Positions 43,619 through 52,165 of a stretch of 64,000 nucleotides of DNA are shown here, in pieces. The number at the start of each line of letters is the position of its first letter. Position 1 is the stretch's first letter. The notes beneath the pieces are model-generated. The model ran no database searches, had not been told where the DNA came from, and saw only the letters and a list, made by a program, of their open reading frames with translations. The translations under genes were made by a program, and so were the position numbers. The stretch covers positions 16,817-80,816 of the forward strand of contig NZ_JAEQNB010000011.1 in NCBI RefSeq assembly GCF_016722965.1, written 5' to 3'. The DNA comes from Tumebacillus amylolyticus. GTDB taxonomy: Bacteria; Bacillota; Bacilli; Tumebacillales; Tumebacillaceae.

Positions 43619-45265
43619 TCAATCTCCTATCTTGGGTACCCCTTTACTAATTTCCCACTCGTCGAACTCGTTGACGAACGCAACCAACTCTTCTGTGCCA
43701 TCTTCGCCAATTATGTAAATCGAGTCTCCGCCTTCCAAAGGTCTCATTTGAGAAGTGTCGATTTTTAGTTCTGGGATCGTCATATCCCCACCTAAAAAAC
43801 CGTCTCCCGTGCAAGGCCAACTTTCTTTCAGTCTCGTCACATCTTCAATGTATGGAATGTGGTAACGGTCAGGGCTGGATGCCTTGAATCGAATTGCATA
43901 AATAGGACCTTCTTTGAAGGTTCCATCTGCATTCAGGTATGGGTTTTGCCAATCTTTATTATAGTACTTTTCGCCAAAGGGATTATTGGGGTTGTTGTAA
44001 TCCAATCGAAGTTCCTGCTTATACGCAGATGCATTGGGGATATCCTTGACGTCTTGATAGCGTGCAACAAACCCTTGAACACCTTTATATTTTTTTGTTA
44101 CAACGTAGTTCAAAACGTCGCCTTGTGTGATGACCTTTTGCATGACCGTTTCTTGGTCGATCGGAAAGGACTCCCGCACCTTTTTTAACGTCGCCCATTC
44201 AGCTTCTGTCAGTTCGCCCGGATGTTCGAGTTGTTTGTTTCGAAGCACTTTGAATTCCTCCGGGGTCATGTGGATGTTGTGTTGCTTTAAGACAGCCGCC
44301 AAATCAGAGTGAGCAGATTCACCGACAAGTTTTGCGAGGTTGGATGAAGAATAGAACTCCTCGTCCCCCACCATCCGAATGACATTTGAAGTTTCTTCAA
44401 CTGCCTCAGTCGCTTTTGCAGCAACAGCCGCCTCTTCCACGACTTCTCCGGCTTGAGCTGCTTTCAGGCCTTTGGCGACTTTGTCGGCGCCTTTGGTTCC
44501 GGCGAGGGAGAGTACGATTTGTCCTACTGCATTGCCCCACCACTTGCCTCCGGAGTACGCATCCCCGTTCGTGACGTCGCGTTCCCACGAGTCTGTGACC
44601 TGCTGCCAGATCGCTGAGCCGGAATCGATTGGATGCAAGACAAGGTTCCCGATGCCCTCCATTGTCTTGTCCAAGTGCACGATGGCGTCCGTAATCCCAA
44701 CCACCGTATCTACAATCGCCTCCTCGACCCCGTCCCCAAACCCTTTAACCGCTTTCCAGCCCGTCTTCAACCCGTCGAGCGCCTCTTGCCACCAACTTTT
44801 GTCCGGGTCGTAGAAATGCAACGAATGCAAATCCCCGAGGATGCGGTGAAACGCCTGTGCCGCCGTGTAGTCGGCTTGGTTGGATTCGGTATCCGCTTGG
44901 AGTTGCAACTGGCGGATGTGTGACCGCACTTGCGACCTCTCGTGCTGGTGCTCCTCCCCGCTGAGCGAACTCAACTCCCATTCCAAGTTCTGAATCTGCT
45001 GGCGGATCCGCTCTACCTGCTCCATCGTCCACGCCAACTGGTTCATCGCCGTGTTCGCTTGCTCCAAAAACCCCGCCGCTTTGTCCAAGTCGCGCAGGAC
45101 AATTTCCACCGCTTGAAAAAACGCCCGGCTCGCCTCACCCGACCAGCGTCCGCCAAGTTGTGTCGCCGCGTTCTTCAACCGACCGGCCCTCATCCTCAGA
45201 TCGACCGCACCGCCGGAAAAACGACTGGCTCCATACCGCAAATTCCCGGTGTTTACGTGTATCAC
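43619..45265 (-). CDS. WXG100-like polymorphic toxin (type VII secretion effector candidate)
   Basis: 548 residues. Residues 1-100 form an ESAT-6/WXG100-like helical hairpin with W41-S-G43 in GGRWSGEASRAFF. A coiled region runs to about 165. A pre-toxin segment at about 190-290 (WERDVTNGDAYSGGKWWGNA, then LSLAGTKGADKVAKG) resembles the linker of LXG/WXG toxins. The C-terminal 240 residues match no family I know; landmarks are GFVARYQDVKD, ELRLDYNNP and YAIRFKASS. GTG start with GGAGG 9 nt upstream. The tip is visibly AT-richer than the N-terminal half. No secretion genes are in the window. Confidence 0.75.
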   Translation of the reverse strand: MIHVNTGNLRYGASRFSGGAVDLRMRAGRLKNAATQLGGRWSGEASRAFFQAVEIVLRDLDKAAGFLEQANTAMNQLAWTMEQVERIRQQIQNLEWELSSLSGEEHQHERSQVRSHIRQLQLQADTESNQADYTAAQAFHRILGDLHSLHFYDPDKSWWQEALDGLKTGWKAVKGFGDGVEEAIVDTVVGITDAIVHLDKTMEGIGNLVLHPIDSGSAIWQQVTDSWERDVTNGDAYSGGKWWGNAVGQIVLSLAGTKGADKVAKGLKAAQAGEVVEEAAVAAKATEAVEETSNVIRMVGDEEFYSSSNLAKLVGESAHSDLAAVLKQHNIHMTPEEFKVLRNKQLEHPGELTEAEWATLKKVRESFPIDQETVMQKVITQGDVLNYVVTKKYKGVQGFVARYQDVKDIPNASAYKQELRLDYNNPNNPFGEKYYNKDWQNPYLNADGTFKEGPIYAIRFKASSPDRYHIPYIEDVTRLKESWPCTGDGFLGGDMTIPELKIDTSQMRPLEGGDSIYIIGEDGTEELVAFVNEFDEWEISKGVPKIGD

Positions 45266-45322
45266 GCACCCTTACCTCCATCCTCGCCCTGCGACTATCT
45301 CTCAATTTCTTCTAATTCTAGC

Positions 45323-45360
45323 AAAAAAACGCCCCGTCCGCACTCTGGCGGTCGGGGCGT
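45323..45360 (-). terminator. Intrinsic terminator after yacL
   Basis: A GC-rich stem (ACGCCCCG.CCGC with complement) followed on the minus strand by seven Ts (45329-45323). It isolates yacL from the toxin gene, which begins about 58 bp further on. No good promoter for the toxin is visible in that gap. Confidence 0.9.
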
Positions 45361-45368
45361 TCTCTCTC

Positions 45369-46463
45369 TTACAGCGCTCTCTCCAGCGCTTTCGGTTTGG
45401 CAAAAATCATCCGGCCCGCGCTGGTTTGCAGGACCGAGGTCACCAGCACTTCCAATCTCGTGCCGATGAATTCGCGGCCGCCTTCGACGACGATCATCGT
45501 GCCGTCGTCGAGGTAGCCGACGCCTTGGTTGTATTCCTTGCCGTCCTTGATCACTTGGACGTGGATCTCTTCGCCCGGCAGAACCACCGGCTTGACGGCG
45601 TTGGCGAGGTCGTTGATGTTCAACACCCCGACGCCTTGCAACTCGCAGACTTTGTTCAAGTTGAAGTCGTTGGTCACGACTTTGCCCGACATGTTCTTCG
45701 CCAGACGAACCAGCTTCGAGTCAACCTCCGAGATGTCGTCGAAGTCGATCTCCAAGACTTGGACTTTGATCTTGAGTTCCTTTTGAATCTTGTTCAAGAT
45801 GTCCAATCCGCGACGTCCACGGTTGCGCTTGAGCACGTCGGAGGAGTCGGCGATGTGTTGCAACTCTTCAAGGACGAACGACGGGATAATCAGCACGCCG
45901 TCGAGGAAGCCGGTTTTGACGATGTCGGCAATTCGACCGTCGATGATCACCGAGGTGTCGAGAAGTTTCGCGTCGCCGGGACGGAGCTTCTCTTCGCCTT
46001 TTTTGTCCTTGTCTTTGTCTTTCTCCTTGTCCCGACCGAAACGTCCGGCAAAAAAGTTCATGAAGTCCTCGCGCTTCGAGAAGAAGAAGCGATACCCCAT
46101 GTACGCCAAGAGCACGCTTGCGAAGAACTGGACCACGCTGCCGACGACGGGTATGAGTGCTATTGCAGGCGCCATCAGATAGGCGATAATAAGACCGGCC
46201 ACCATACCAAATGCTCCGGCCAACACGTCGGAAAACGGGGTTTTCAGCAACTTCTCTTCGCACCACTTGATCAAACTGACCACATACTCGACAACCCAAC
46301 TCGTCGCCAAGATAAACAACGAGCCACCCAACACCGCTCCGAAAATCGGATGCGAGAACGGGTTCGAATCAAGCTGAATCCAACTAAACAACTCGGGCGC
46401 AAATTGGTACCCGAGCACGATCCCGATTACTGCGAAAAACAGATGCACGATTCTCTTCAGCAC
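45369..46463 (-). CDS. yacL: PIN/TRAM-domain membrane protein YacL
   Basis: 364 residues. Four membrane segments fill the first 140 residues, then a Lys/Asp linker ([14 protein letters not shown]). A PIN nuclease domain begins [16 protein letters not shown] and has the acidic positions in [12 protein letters not shown]-terminal TRAM domain follows ([21 protein letters not shown]). Universal in Bacilli next to ispD; its substrate is unknown. It lies after carD. Confidence 0.9.
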   Translation of the reverse strand: MLKRIVHLFFAVIGIVLGYQFAPELFSWIQLDSNPFSHPIFGAVLGGSLFILATSWVVEYVVSLIKWCEEKLLKTPFSDVLAGAFGMVAGLIIAYLMAPAIALIPVVGSVVQFFASVLLAYMGYRFFFSKREDFMNFFAGRFGRDKEKDKDKDKKGEEKLRPGDAKLLDTSVIIDGRIADIVKTGFLDGVLIIPSFVLEELQHIADSSDVLKRNRGRRGLDILNKIQKELKIKVQVLEIDFDDISEVDSKLVRLAKNMSGKVVTNDFNLNKVCELQGVGVLNINDLANAVKPVVLPGEEIHVQVIKDGKEYNQGVGYLDDGTMIVVEGGREFIGTRLEVLVTSVLQTSAGRMIFAKPKALERAL

Positions 46464-46559
46464 AGGATGTCACCTCCTCATACATGCATTATAGACAATC
46501 ATGAGGCCCTAGAAACGCGAATGCCCGAGTTTGTCAAGAAGATTTAACAAAAGAAGACG

Positions 46560-47048
46560 TCACGAAGACGCCTTCTTGGAGAGCGTAGTCAACAAATGCT
46601 CCAGTTCTTCTTCGCCGGCCGGGCCGACCAACAACAACTCGCTGACCAAGATGTGCTTTGCAGTGTCGTACATTTTGCGCTCGCCGGTGGACAGTCCCTT
46701 CTCCCGTTCGAAGTACAACAACTCGCCGAGCACATCTGCCACTTGGTAGATGTCGCCGCCCTTGAGTTTGTCGAGATTCTCACGGTAGCGCTTGTTCCAG
46801 GAGTCGTTCATCCGCTCCTTCTCCTCGCGCAAGATGTCCAGCACCCGATCCACCGAGGACTCCTCAATCGTCCCTCGAATGTTCAAGTTGTCGATCTTCG
46901 AAACCGGAATCATCACTTTCATTTCTCCATACGGCATGCGGAGAATGTAATACCGCTCGGTCTGGCCGAGAAATTCCTTCTCTTCGATCGCTTCGATGAT
47001 GCCGGCGCCATGCATAGGATACACAACACGGTCTCCGATATTGAACAT
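46560..47048 (-). CDS. carD: CarD/CdnL family RNA polymerase-binding regulator
   Basis: 162 residues. The N-terminal Tudor-like RNA-polymerase-interaction domain starts MFNIGDRVVYPMHGAGIIEAIE, and a helical C-terminal domain follows. Related CarD/CdnL proteins bind the beta subunit and stabilise open promoter complexes, notably at rRNA promoters. The ATG at 47048 has GGGGGTG upstream; the longer frame is rejected. It precedes yacL and has its own promoter. Confidence 0.9.
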   Translation of the reverse strand: MFNIGDRVVYPMHGAGIIEAIEEKEFLGQTERYYILRMPYGEMKVMIPVSKIDNLNIRGTIEESSVDRVLDILREEKERMNDSWNKRYRENLDKLKGGDIYQVADVLGELLYFEREKGLSTGERKMYDTAKHILVSELLLVGPAGEEELEHLLTTLSKKASS

Positions 47049-47083
47049 TACGGCACCCCCATCTTGGTGGCATTCTGTGACCC

Positions 47084-47112
47084 ATAATAGCACAGAAGGG
47101 GGAAATCGTCAA
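47084..47112 (-). promoter_or_regulatory. carD promoter
   Basis: -35 TTGACG (47112-47107), 17 bp, -10 TATTAT (47089-47084). A second AT-rich TATAAT about 45 bp upstream has a poorly spaced -35. The 150-bp fabH-carD gap holds no other feature. Confidence 0.65.
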
Positions 47113-47200
47113 ATTTTAAAATTATTATACTACCACAATCAGACAGCATTCGTCAACAGCTTGTTTGTTTATGTCGAAAAAGAGCCCTGCCTGACAGTCA

Positions 47201-48187
47201 TCAGATCGTCCATCGCAAGACCATCCCGGCGTAGACGAGTCCGCCTCCGAAGCCGTAGAGCAGGATGGTGTCGCCGTTTTGAATTTTGCCTTCTTGCAGA
47301 CCCAGTTGCAGGGCGAGAGGAATCGTGGCGGACGAGGTGTTCCCGAAATACTCCAAGCTGTGCAGCGTTTTTTCCATCGGGAACTTCAACCGTTCCGCGC
47401 TGGCTTCAATGATACGCAAGTTGGCGCTGTGCGGGACGAACCAATCGATGTCGTCCAAGGACAGGCCCGCTTTTTCCACCAACAGGGGTACGTCGCGGAC
47501 GATCGTGTTCACCGCCCACTTGAACACTTCGCGGCCGTTTTGCACGATCTTGCCGTCCCCGAGGAGTTCCAGATCCCCCATGCGGGAGGACAGTCCGGTG
47601 CGGTAGAGGCTTTTCCCGCCGGCTCCTTCAGAACCCAGATGCGAATAGAGGAAACTCGGGTTGTGCTCCTCCCACTCGACCAGCGCTACACCTGCCCCGT
47701 CGCCGAACAGGATGCTCGTGGTGCGGTCTTCGGCGTTGACCACTTTGGACAGCGTCTCCGCGCCGATGACCAGCACTTTGCGGTGCAAGCCGGACGTGAT
47801 CAACCCGTTTGCCATGTGCAACGCGTACACGAAGCCTGCGCAGGCGGCGCTGATGTCCAAGGCTCCGGCATTCGGGATTTGCAATTGGGCTTGGACTTGG
47901 CTCGCGACGCTCGGGAACGGATAGTCCGGGGTTGTGGTGGAGACGAGGATGAGGTCTACGTCCTCGACAGATACGTTGTAGGTTTCGATCATCTGTTGGA
48001 CGGCTGCCACACAGAGGTCGCTCGTAAATTCATCAGGGGCCGCAATTCGGCGCTCCCGCATGCCGGTTCGTTGGACGATCCATTCGTCGGATGTCTCCAC
48101 CATTTGCTCCAGGTCTGCATTGCTCAACACCCGCTCCGGCGTGTAGACACCGAGAGCCGTGATGCCCGCTCGTGATTCTTGAGACAT
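47201..48187 (-). CDS. fabH: Beta-ketoacyl-ACP synthase III
   Basis: A 328-residue condensing enzyme that starts fatty acid synthesis from acyl-CoA and malonyl-ACP. The triad is C116 (DISAACAGFVYAL), H253 (VPHSANLRII) and N283 (EYFGNTSSATIP). The PHSAN form recalls B. subtilis FabHB. Branched-chain primers would be expected but are not shown by sequence. The ATG has GAGGG 6 nt upstream. A FapR-like operator lies 44-60 bp upstream, and no other fatty acid gene is adjacent. Confidence 0.95.
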   Translation of the reverse strand: MSQESRAGITALGVYTPERVLSNADLEQMVETSDEWIVQRTGMRERRIAAPDEFTSDLCVAAVQQMIETYNVSVEDVDLILVSTTTPDYPFPSVASQVQAQLQIPNAGALDISAACAGFVYALHMANGLITSGLHRKVLVIGAETLSKVVNAEDRTTSILFGDGAGVALVEWEEHNPSFLYSHLGSEGAGGKSLYRTGLSSRMGDLELLGDGKIVQNGREVFKWAVNTIVRDVPLLVEKAGLSLDDIDWFVPHSANLRIIEASAERLKFPMEKTLHSLEYFGNTSSATIPLALQLGLQEGKIQNGDTILLYGFGGGLVYAGMVLRWTI

Positions 48188-48230
48188 TCGAATCCCTCAT
48201 TTCTCTGTATGCGTTCGTTTTGGCTTGGTG

Positions 48231-48247
48231 TTAGTATCAGGTACTTA
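48231..48247 (-). promoter_or_regulatory. FapR-like operator before fabH
   Basis: A 17-bp imperfect inverted repeat, TTAGTATCAGGTACTTA on the plus strand, close to the known FapR box TTAGTACC-N-GGTACTAA. FapR represses fatty acid and phospholipid genes in Bacilli and is released by malonyl-CoA. The fapR gene is not in the window. Confidence 0.75.
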
Positions 48248-48290
48248 TATGTATGATACCAGATTCTGCGCGAGTACACCTCTTCGTATG

Positions 48291-48310
48291 AAAAAAAGAC
48301 CCGCCCTCCC
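48291..48310. repeat. 20-bp boundary repeat, left copy
   Basis: AAAAAAAGACCCGCCCTCCC, identical to 53447-53466 and in the same orientation. At the right copy the sequence is half of a functional terminator; here the other arm is missing. Confidence 0.75.
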
Positions 48311-48335
48311 ACCGTAGTCATTCATTTATGCCCAT

Positions 48336-48494
48336 CTACGCCAACCTTTTACACACCCTCCGAACCTCCTGATCGGGCAACCGGTCAATCAAGGCATTCT
48401 TCAACTGCACTTCATACAGAACTGTGTCGCGGTTCCGGGACAGCTCCAAGAGGATGTGAACCGAGCGGTCTTCACAGGTGGGAGCCGTCGGACG
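48336..48494 (-). pseudogene. Possible orphan 3' gene fragment
   Basis: About 52 codons read leftward from the end of the terminator T run, without a start codon behind a ribosome site. They end with a protein-like stretch, HILLELSRNRDTVLYEVQLK, then DRLPDQEVRRVCKRLA. It looks like the tail of a lost gene inside the island. I do not recognise the family, and chance coding is possible. Confidence 0.3.
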
Positions 48495-48529
48495 AAAAAA
48501 AAGAGACATCCCGTTGCGGGTGTCTCTTT
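48495..48529 (-). terminator. Intrinsic terminator after the large secreted-protein gene
   Basis: A stem AGAGACA/TGTCTCT with a CCGCAACGG loop is followed on the minus strand by eight Ts (48502-48495). It begins directly after the stop of the 1206-residue gene. Confidence 0.85.
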
Positions 48530-48532
48530 CTT

Positions 48533-51500
48533 TTAGTGCGGGACGTAGGTGCCGAGGTCGTCGTAGGAGGACTGGTCGGCGTGGTAGTAGAGGACGTCGC
48601 CGTCTGCGATCTGGAACGTGTTGTCGTCTGCGTCGGTGAAGCTCGACCGCATGCCCTCCATGTGCCATTGGTTGTCGAGCGGGCCGTGGATGTATTGGAG
48701 GTGCGGAGCTGACGTGTTGCCGTTTTGGATCGTTTCGATGTTGAAGTTGACGATGATGTAGCCGTTTTTCAGCCAGATCGGCGAGTGGTCGTCGAGAGAG
48801 TTTTGGTTCGCGAGGTCCGTTCCTGCCTTCACGACTTTTACGGCGGCGGGGAGGCTGTATTCGCCGTACCATTTTTGGACGGAGGCATTGGCGAGGGCAG
48901 CGTCGCCCGCGTCGGGGTTGTGCGTGCCGATGAAGGTACGGACTCCGCTTGCGAGTAGTTGCCAAGAGTAAGCGGTGCCGATGGCGGTTGGCTTTTCAGC
49001 TTTGTACGAGTAGTTGGAGATGTACAGCGTTCGGTCCCCCGCTTTCGAGCGGCCCAAGTCGTTGAAGACGCGGTCGTAGAGAAATGTCGCGGTGTCGGTG
49101 AATTCTTGGTTCGTGACATTTCGCAGCGGCGTGTTCAGGACGAGTTGGCGTTGCTGGGTGTCTTCGGGGGAGCCGATTTTGATAAAGGGGTGCGAGTTGG
49201 TGCTGTAGTAGAGGTCGACATTGTCATAGCGGGTTTTGCCGTCCTTCGTTACGAACGAAAAGCTCGGTGTGATGCGGACGCCATCGGTGAGGCCGTACAT
49301 GTTGCCGACGGTTTTCAAGTCGAACTTGAAATGATAGCCGGTTTTGACGGCGTTGTACCCGTAGCCTGCAAGCGGTGAGGAATTCGGCCCGAGCGGGAGT
49401 TCGAACGGAGGGGCGACGGTTGGGTTGCGCTTGTCACCGTTGAAGTCTTGGTCTCCGATCCAGTAGCTGCGGTTCGGGAGGATGTCTCGGCTTCCCTTGG
49501 CCGGGCGGAAGACGAGTTCCCAGTTGTAGTCGGCGACATCTGTGATTTTGAAGTCGAACAGGCGGCCGATGACTTTCACGGGGATGACTTTGGTCGCAAT
49601 GTGATTCGGGTTGGACAGGTTGGCATGGTCTTCTTCGAACGAGTTGTCGCGGTTGGTGTTCGTGGGCGGGATCGGGCTGTTTTCGGCGATGGCTCGGAAT
49701 TTCACGTCGTAGTCGCCTTCGTTGACCCAGACCGGGAGTTCGAACTCGTACGATTTGGCACCCGCCGGGATGGTGAGCCATTGCCCGGCTTTTTTCCATT
49801 GCTTGTCCATGTAGACGTCGAACGGGAACCAGACTTGGCGGGCTTGGATGTATTCGGCGTAGTCGCGGTTGCCGTAGTTTTTGAAGGATTGGTGCTGGCC
49901 GTTCGTCGGGACGGAGACTTGGAACGTTCGCGTCAAGATGAGCGAACGGCGAGTGGTGTCGGGCACCGTCATCTGGTTGTGATCTTGGTCGTCGGCAACG
50001 TCGCAATAGCACACGGTCGGCGTATGGACGGTGACCGTGTTGATGCCGGAGATCGGGGCCGATTGCGCAGAGGACGTGCTGTTGACGGTGGAGCCTGTGA
50101 GTCTATAGTAGATCGTGCCGTTGCTCGGGGCATTGGCGTAGTTTTGCTTGGTCGTGGCGATGACTTGTCCGCTGAGATAGAGGATGTGGTCGTCATCGTC
50201 GTACTGTCTGGGAGCGGGGATGCCGGATGGATTCGGGCCGTTCTCTTCAGTTTTGGCGTCGCTCATCAGGGTGCTGCCGTCGAAGGTGAAGGCGTCGTTT
50301 TTGACCTGAATCTTCGGGACTTTGGCGTCGGCGTCGGAGAGCCAATCTTCGACGGGGACGGTTGGTTTTTCATTTTGACCGCCGGTGAGAGATTGGGAGC
50401 CGAGGTCGATTTCCTTCGGGTAGTCGGGGTCGAATACATGCACGTTGTCCACGCCGTCCGAATGCTGGGCGGTGACGGACGGGGCGTTGTAGTTCAGAGG
50501 GTACATGCTGACTTGCCCGTTTGGAAGTGCGTAGTTGCCCATGCCGGCGTGGTCGATGGCGAAGACTTGGAGCTTGTCGAGGAGCCAGTAGGAGTAGTTG
50601 CGCTTGATGTTGTAGGGTTTGGTGACGACTTGGGTTTCCGTTTGGCTTTCCCAAGTGGTGACCGGATTGCCGGCGGAGTCGACTTCGCCGGTGTCCTTTT
50701 CGACTTGCCAGGTGAGGACGTATGTTTTTTTCACGGTGACGGGGTAGGATTTCTGGCCCGTTTTTTGCTGGTAGTGGTAGTCGTAGAGATATCGTTTGCC
50801 GCCCGCTTGGGTGTAGAGGCTCTCGTGCGTCGGGATGCCTTGGAGGACGTTGAATTTCTCCGACGGGTACGGGTCGGCGCCGATCTTGCCCGAGGAGTTC
50901 GGGTTGAGGTCGGTGCCGCCGGAAGCCTGCGGAGCGGCGGGTTGGCTGGCTTTGACGACCGAGTGTTGGGCGGTGGTTTGGTCAGAGCCTGCACCGACGT
51001 CGAAAGCTTTGACGGTGATGGAGCATTTGATGTTGGGGCCGGTGCCCATGTGGATCTTGATCGGGAGACCGGCCTTGCCGTCGTCTTTGCCTGTGAGTTT
51101 GCCGCTTTTGTCGGTCGTGCGGACGAAGTCGCAGTTTTGGGTGTCGGTAATTTGGTAGTGATCGAGGTCGAGGTTTGTGGACTTCGCTTCGAACGTGAAC
51201 GTGGCGTCGACGTCTGTTACGGTATCGTCCACTTCTGTCGGGCCGTTGATGGTCGCGGTGACGGTGACAGAGGACTTCGGTTTGTAGACGCCGACGATGT
51301 AGTTGCCCCCGTCGTCGGCGGTGATATTTCGAGTCATCGTCTGACTGGCGGGTACAGAAATCGTTTGTTGTTGCAGATCGTCGTGCGGTGTGATGTAGGA
51401 TTGCTGAAGTTGGTAGTTGGTGCCGTTTGAAGTGAGTTCAAAGGGGAACGTCCAACTGACGGGGTCCCCTTTTTTGAAATCACCGATATTGTTTGTGTAC

Positions 51501-52153
51501 AGGCCTGAGTCGTTGAGTTTGCTTTTGGTGTTGCACGGAAGGGTTGTTCCGTCGGGAAGCGAGCAGATGGCTTCGACCGGGTAGGCGGGCGGTGGAGGGA
51601 CGACGGTGAAAATGTCATAATACTGTCCCATACTGCCTATCGCCGACCAATTTCTCGCTGCCATGATGTCCTGTGGCGTGTAGTAGGGCGTGGGATCGAT
51701 GACTCCCGTTTTCGGATGGTAGATATGAAAGATGGAGTTTATGTAGACTTTCTGTTTGTACACAGCTCCACCATGCCCGATTTTTTGAAAAGCACGATCC
51801 ACTGCCGCGATGTTTACTGAAAAAAATGTCATAACATCATTTCCAGAATACTGTTCATCGATCTGTACCGCTCGGTTCTCCTCCATTACGACATACGTTC
51901 CTTGACGAGGGTTGCAAGAACTGTGGGTACCATTGCAAGTGCTTTGGAGATTGATAACCCATCCTGTCGTCAAATAATAGGTATCGTTATCTCCTCCTGC
52001 AGGATCGGTCATATCAAATGCCCAATTCCCATTGCCGTCAGGAAGCGCTTGGACGTCTGCTAATGCAGGTGAAGGAAACAGAATGCTACAAAAGAGAAGG
52101 ACCAAAATGAGACAGTAGATCTTTATTCCAGGTGTTCGGTTTATGTCTCTCAT
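48533..52153 (-). CDS. Large secreted protein of unknown function (1206 residues)
   Basis: A Sec signal peptide (LILVLLFCSILFPSPALADV, cleavage near residue 32) is followed by a long beta-rich, Asn/Thr/Tyr-rich extracellular protein. It has several Ig-like stretches (SSVTVTATINGPTEV.., TFQVSVPTNGQ..) and few cysteines (CSLPDG, VCYCDV). There is no LPXTG, SLH domain or C-terminal membrane span. It may belong to a Bacillales DUF5704-type family, which I cannot confirm. The start lies 12 bp after the stalk-domain gene. The 5' third is visibly AT-richer than the rest. Confidence 0.8.
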   Translation of the reverse strand: MRDINRTPGIKIYCLILVLLFCSILFPSPALADVQALPDGNGNWAFDMTDPAGGDNDTYYLTTGWVINLQSTCNGTHSSCNPRQGTYVVMEENRAVQIDEQYSGNDVMTFFSVNIAAVDRAFQKIGHGGAVYKQKVYINSIFHIYHPKTGVIDPTPYYTPQDIMAARNWSAIGSMGQYYDIFTVVPPPPAYPVEAICSLPDGTTLPCNTKSKLNDSGLYTNNIGDFKKGDPVSWTFPFELTSNGTNYQLQQSYITPHDDLQQQTISVPASQTMTRNITADDGGNYIVGVYKPKSSVTVTATINGPTEVDDTVTDVDATFTFEAKSTNLDLDHYQITDTQNCDFVRTTDKSGKLTGKDDGKAGLPIKIHMGTGPNIKCSITVKAFDVGAGSDQTTAQHSVVKASQPAAPQASGGTDLNPNSSGKIGADPYPSEKFNVLQGIPTHESLYTQAGGKRYLYDYHYQQKTGQKSYPVTVKKTYVLTWQVEKDTGEVDSAGNPVTTWESQTETQVVTKPYNIKRNYSYWLLDKLQVFAIDHAGMGNYALPNGQVSMYPLNYNAPSVTAQHSDGVDNVHVFDPDYPKEIDLGSQSLTGGQNEKPTVPVEDWLSDADAKVPKIQVKNDAFTFDGSTLMSDAKTEENGPNPSGIPAPRQYDDDDHILYLSGQVIATTKQNYANAPSNGTIYYRLTGSTVNSTSSAQSAPISGINTVTVHTPTVCYCDVADDQDHNQMTVPDTTRRSLILTRTFQVSVPTNGQHQSFKNYGNRDYAEYIQARQVWFPFDVYMDKQWKKAGQWLTIPAGAKSYEFELPVWVNEGDYDVKFRAIAENSPIPPTNTNRDNSFEEDHANLSNPNHIATKVIPVKVIGRLFDFKITDVADYNWELVFRPAKGSRDILPNRSYWIGDQDFNGDKRNPTVAPPFELPLGPNSSPLAGYGYNAVKTGYHFKFDLKTVGNMYGLTDGVRITPSFSFVTKDGKTRYDNVDLYYSTNSHPFIKIGSPEDTQQRQLVLNTPLRNVTNQEFTDTATFLYDRVFNDLGRSKAGDRTLYISNYSYKAEKPTAIGTAYSWQLLASGVRTFIGTHNPDAGDAALANASVQKWYGEYSLPAAVKVVKAGTDLANQNSLDDHSPIWLKNGYIIVNFNIETIQNGNTSAPHLQYIHGPLDNQWHMEGMRSSFTDADDNTFQIADGDVLYYHADQSSYDDLGTYVPH

Positions 52154-52165
52154 CGTCTGCCTTAC

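Noticed and set aside
43619..44400. Assigning the toxin tip to ADP-ribosyltransferase, EndoU or HNH families
   Set aside because: Some segments faintly recall ADP-ribosyltransferase strands, but no catalytic motif of any of these families could be pointed to.
48291..48330. A fabH-upstream terminator at the left boundary repeat
   Set aside because: Only one arm of the pssA-type terminator is present; no stable stem forms before the T run, so I list it as a repeat only.
49448..51430. A 660-codon plus-strand frame opposite the large secreted protein
   Set aside because: The minus-strand frame has a signal peptide, a ribosome site and a terminator. The plus-strand protein is a Val/Asp/Gly-rich mirror artefact.
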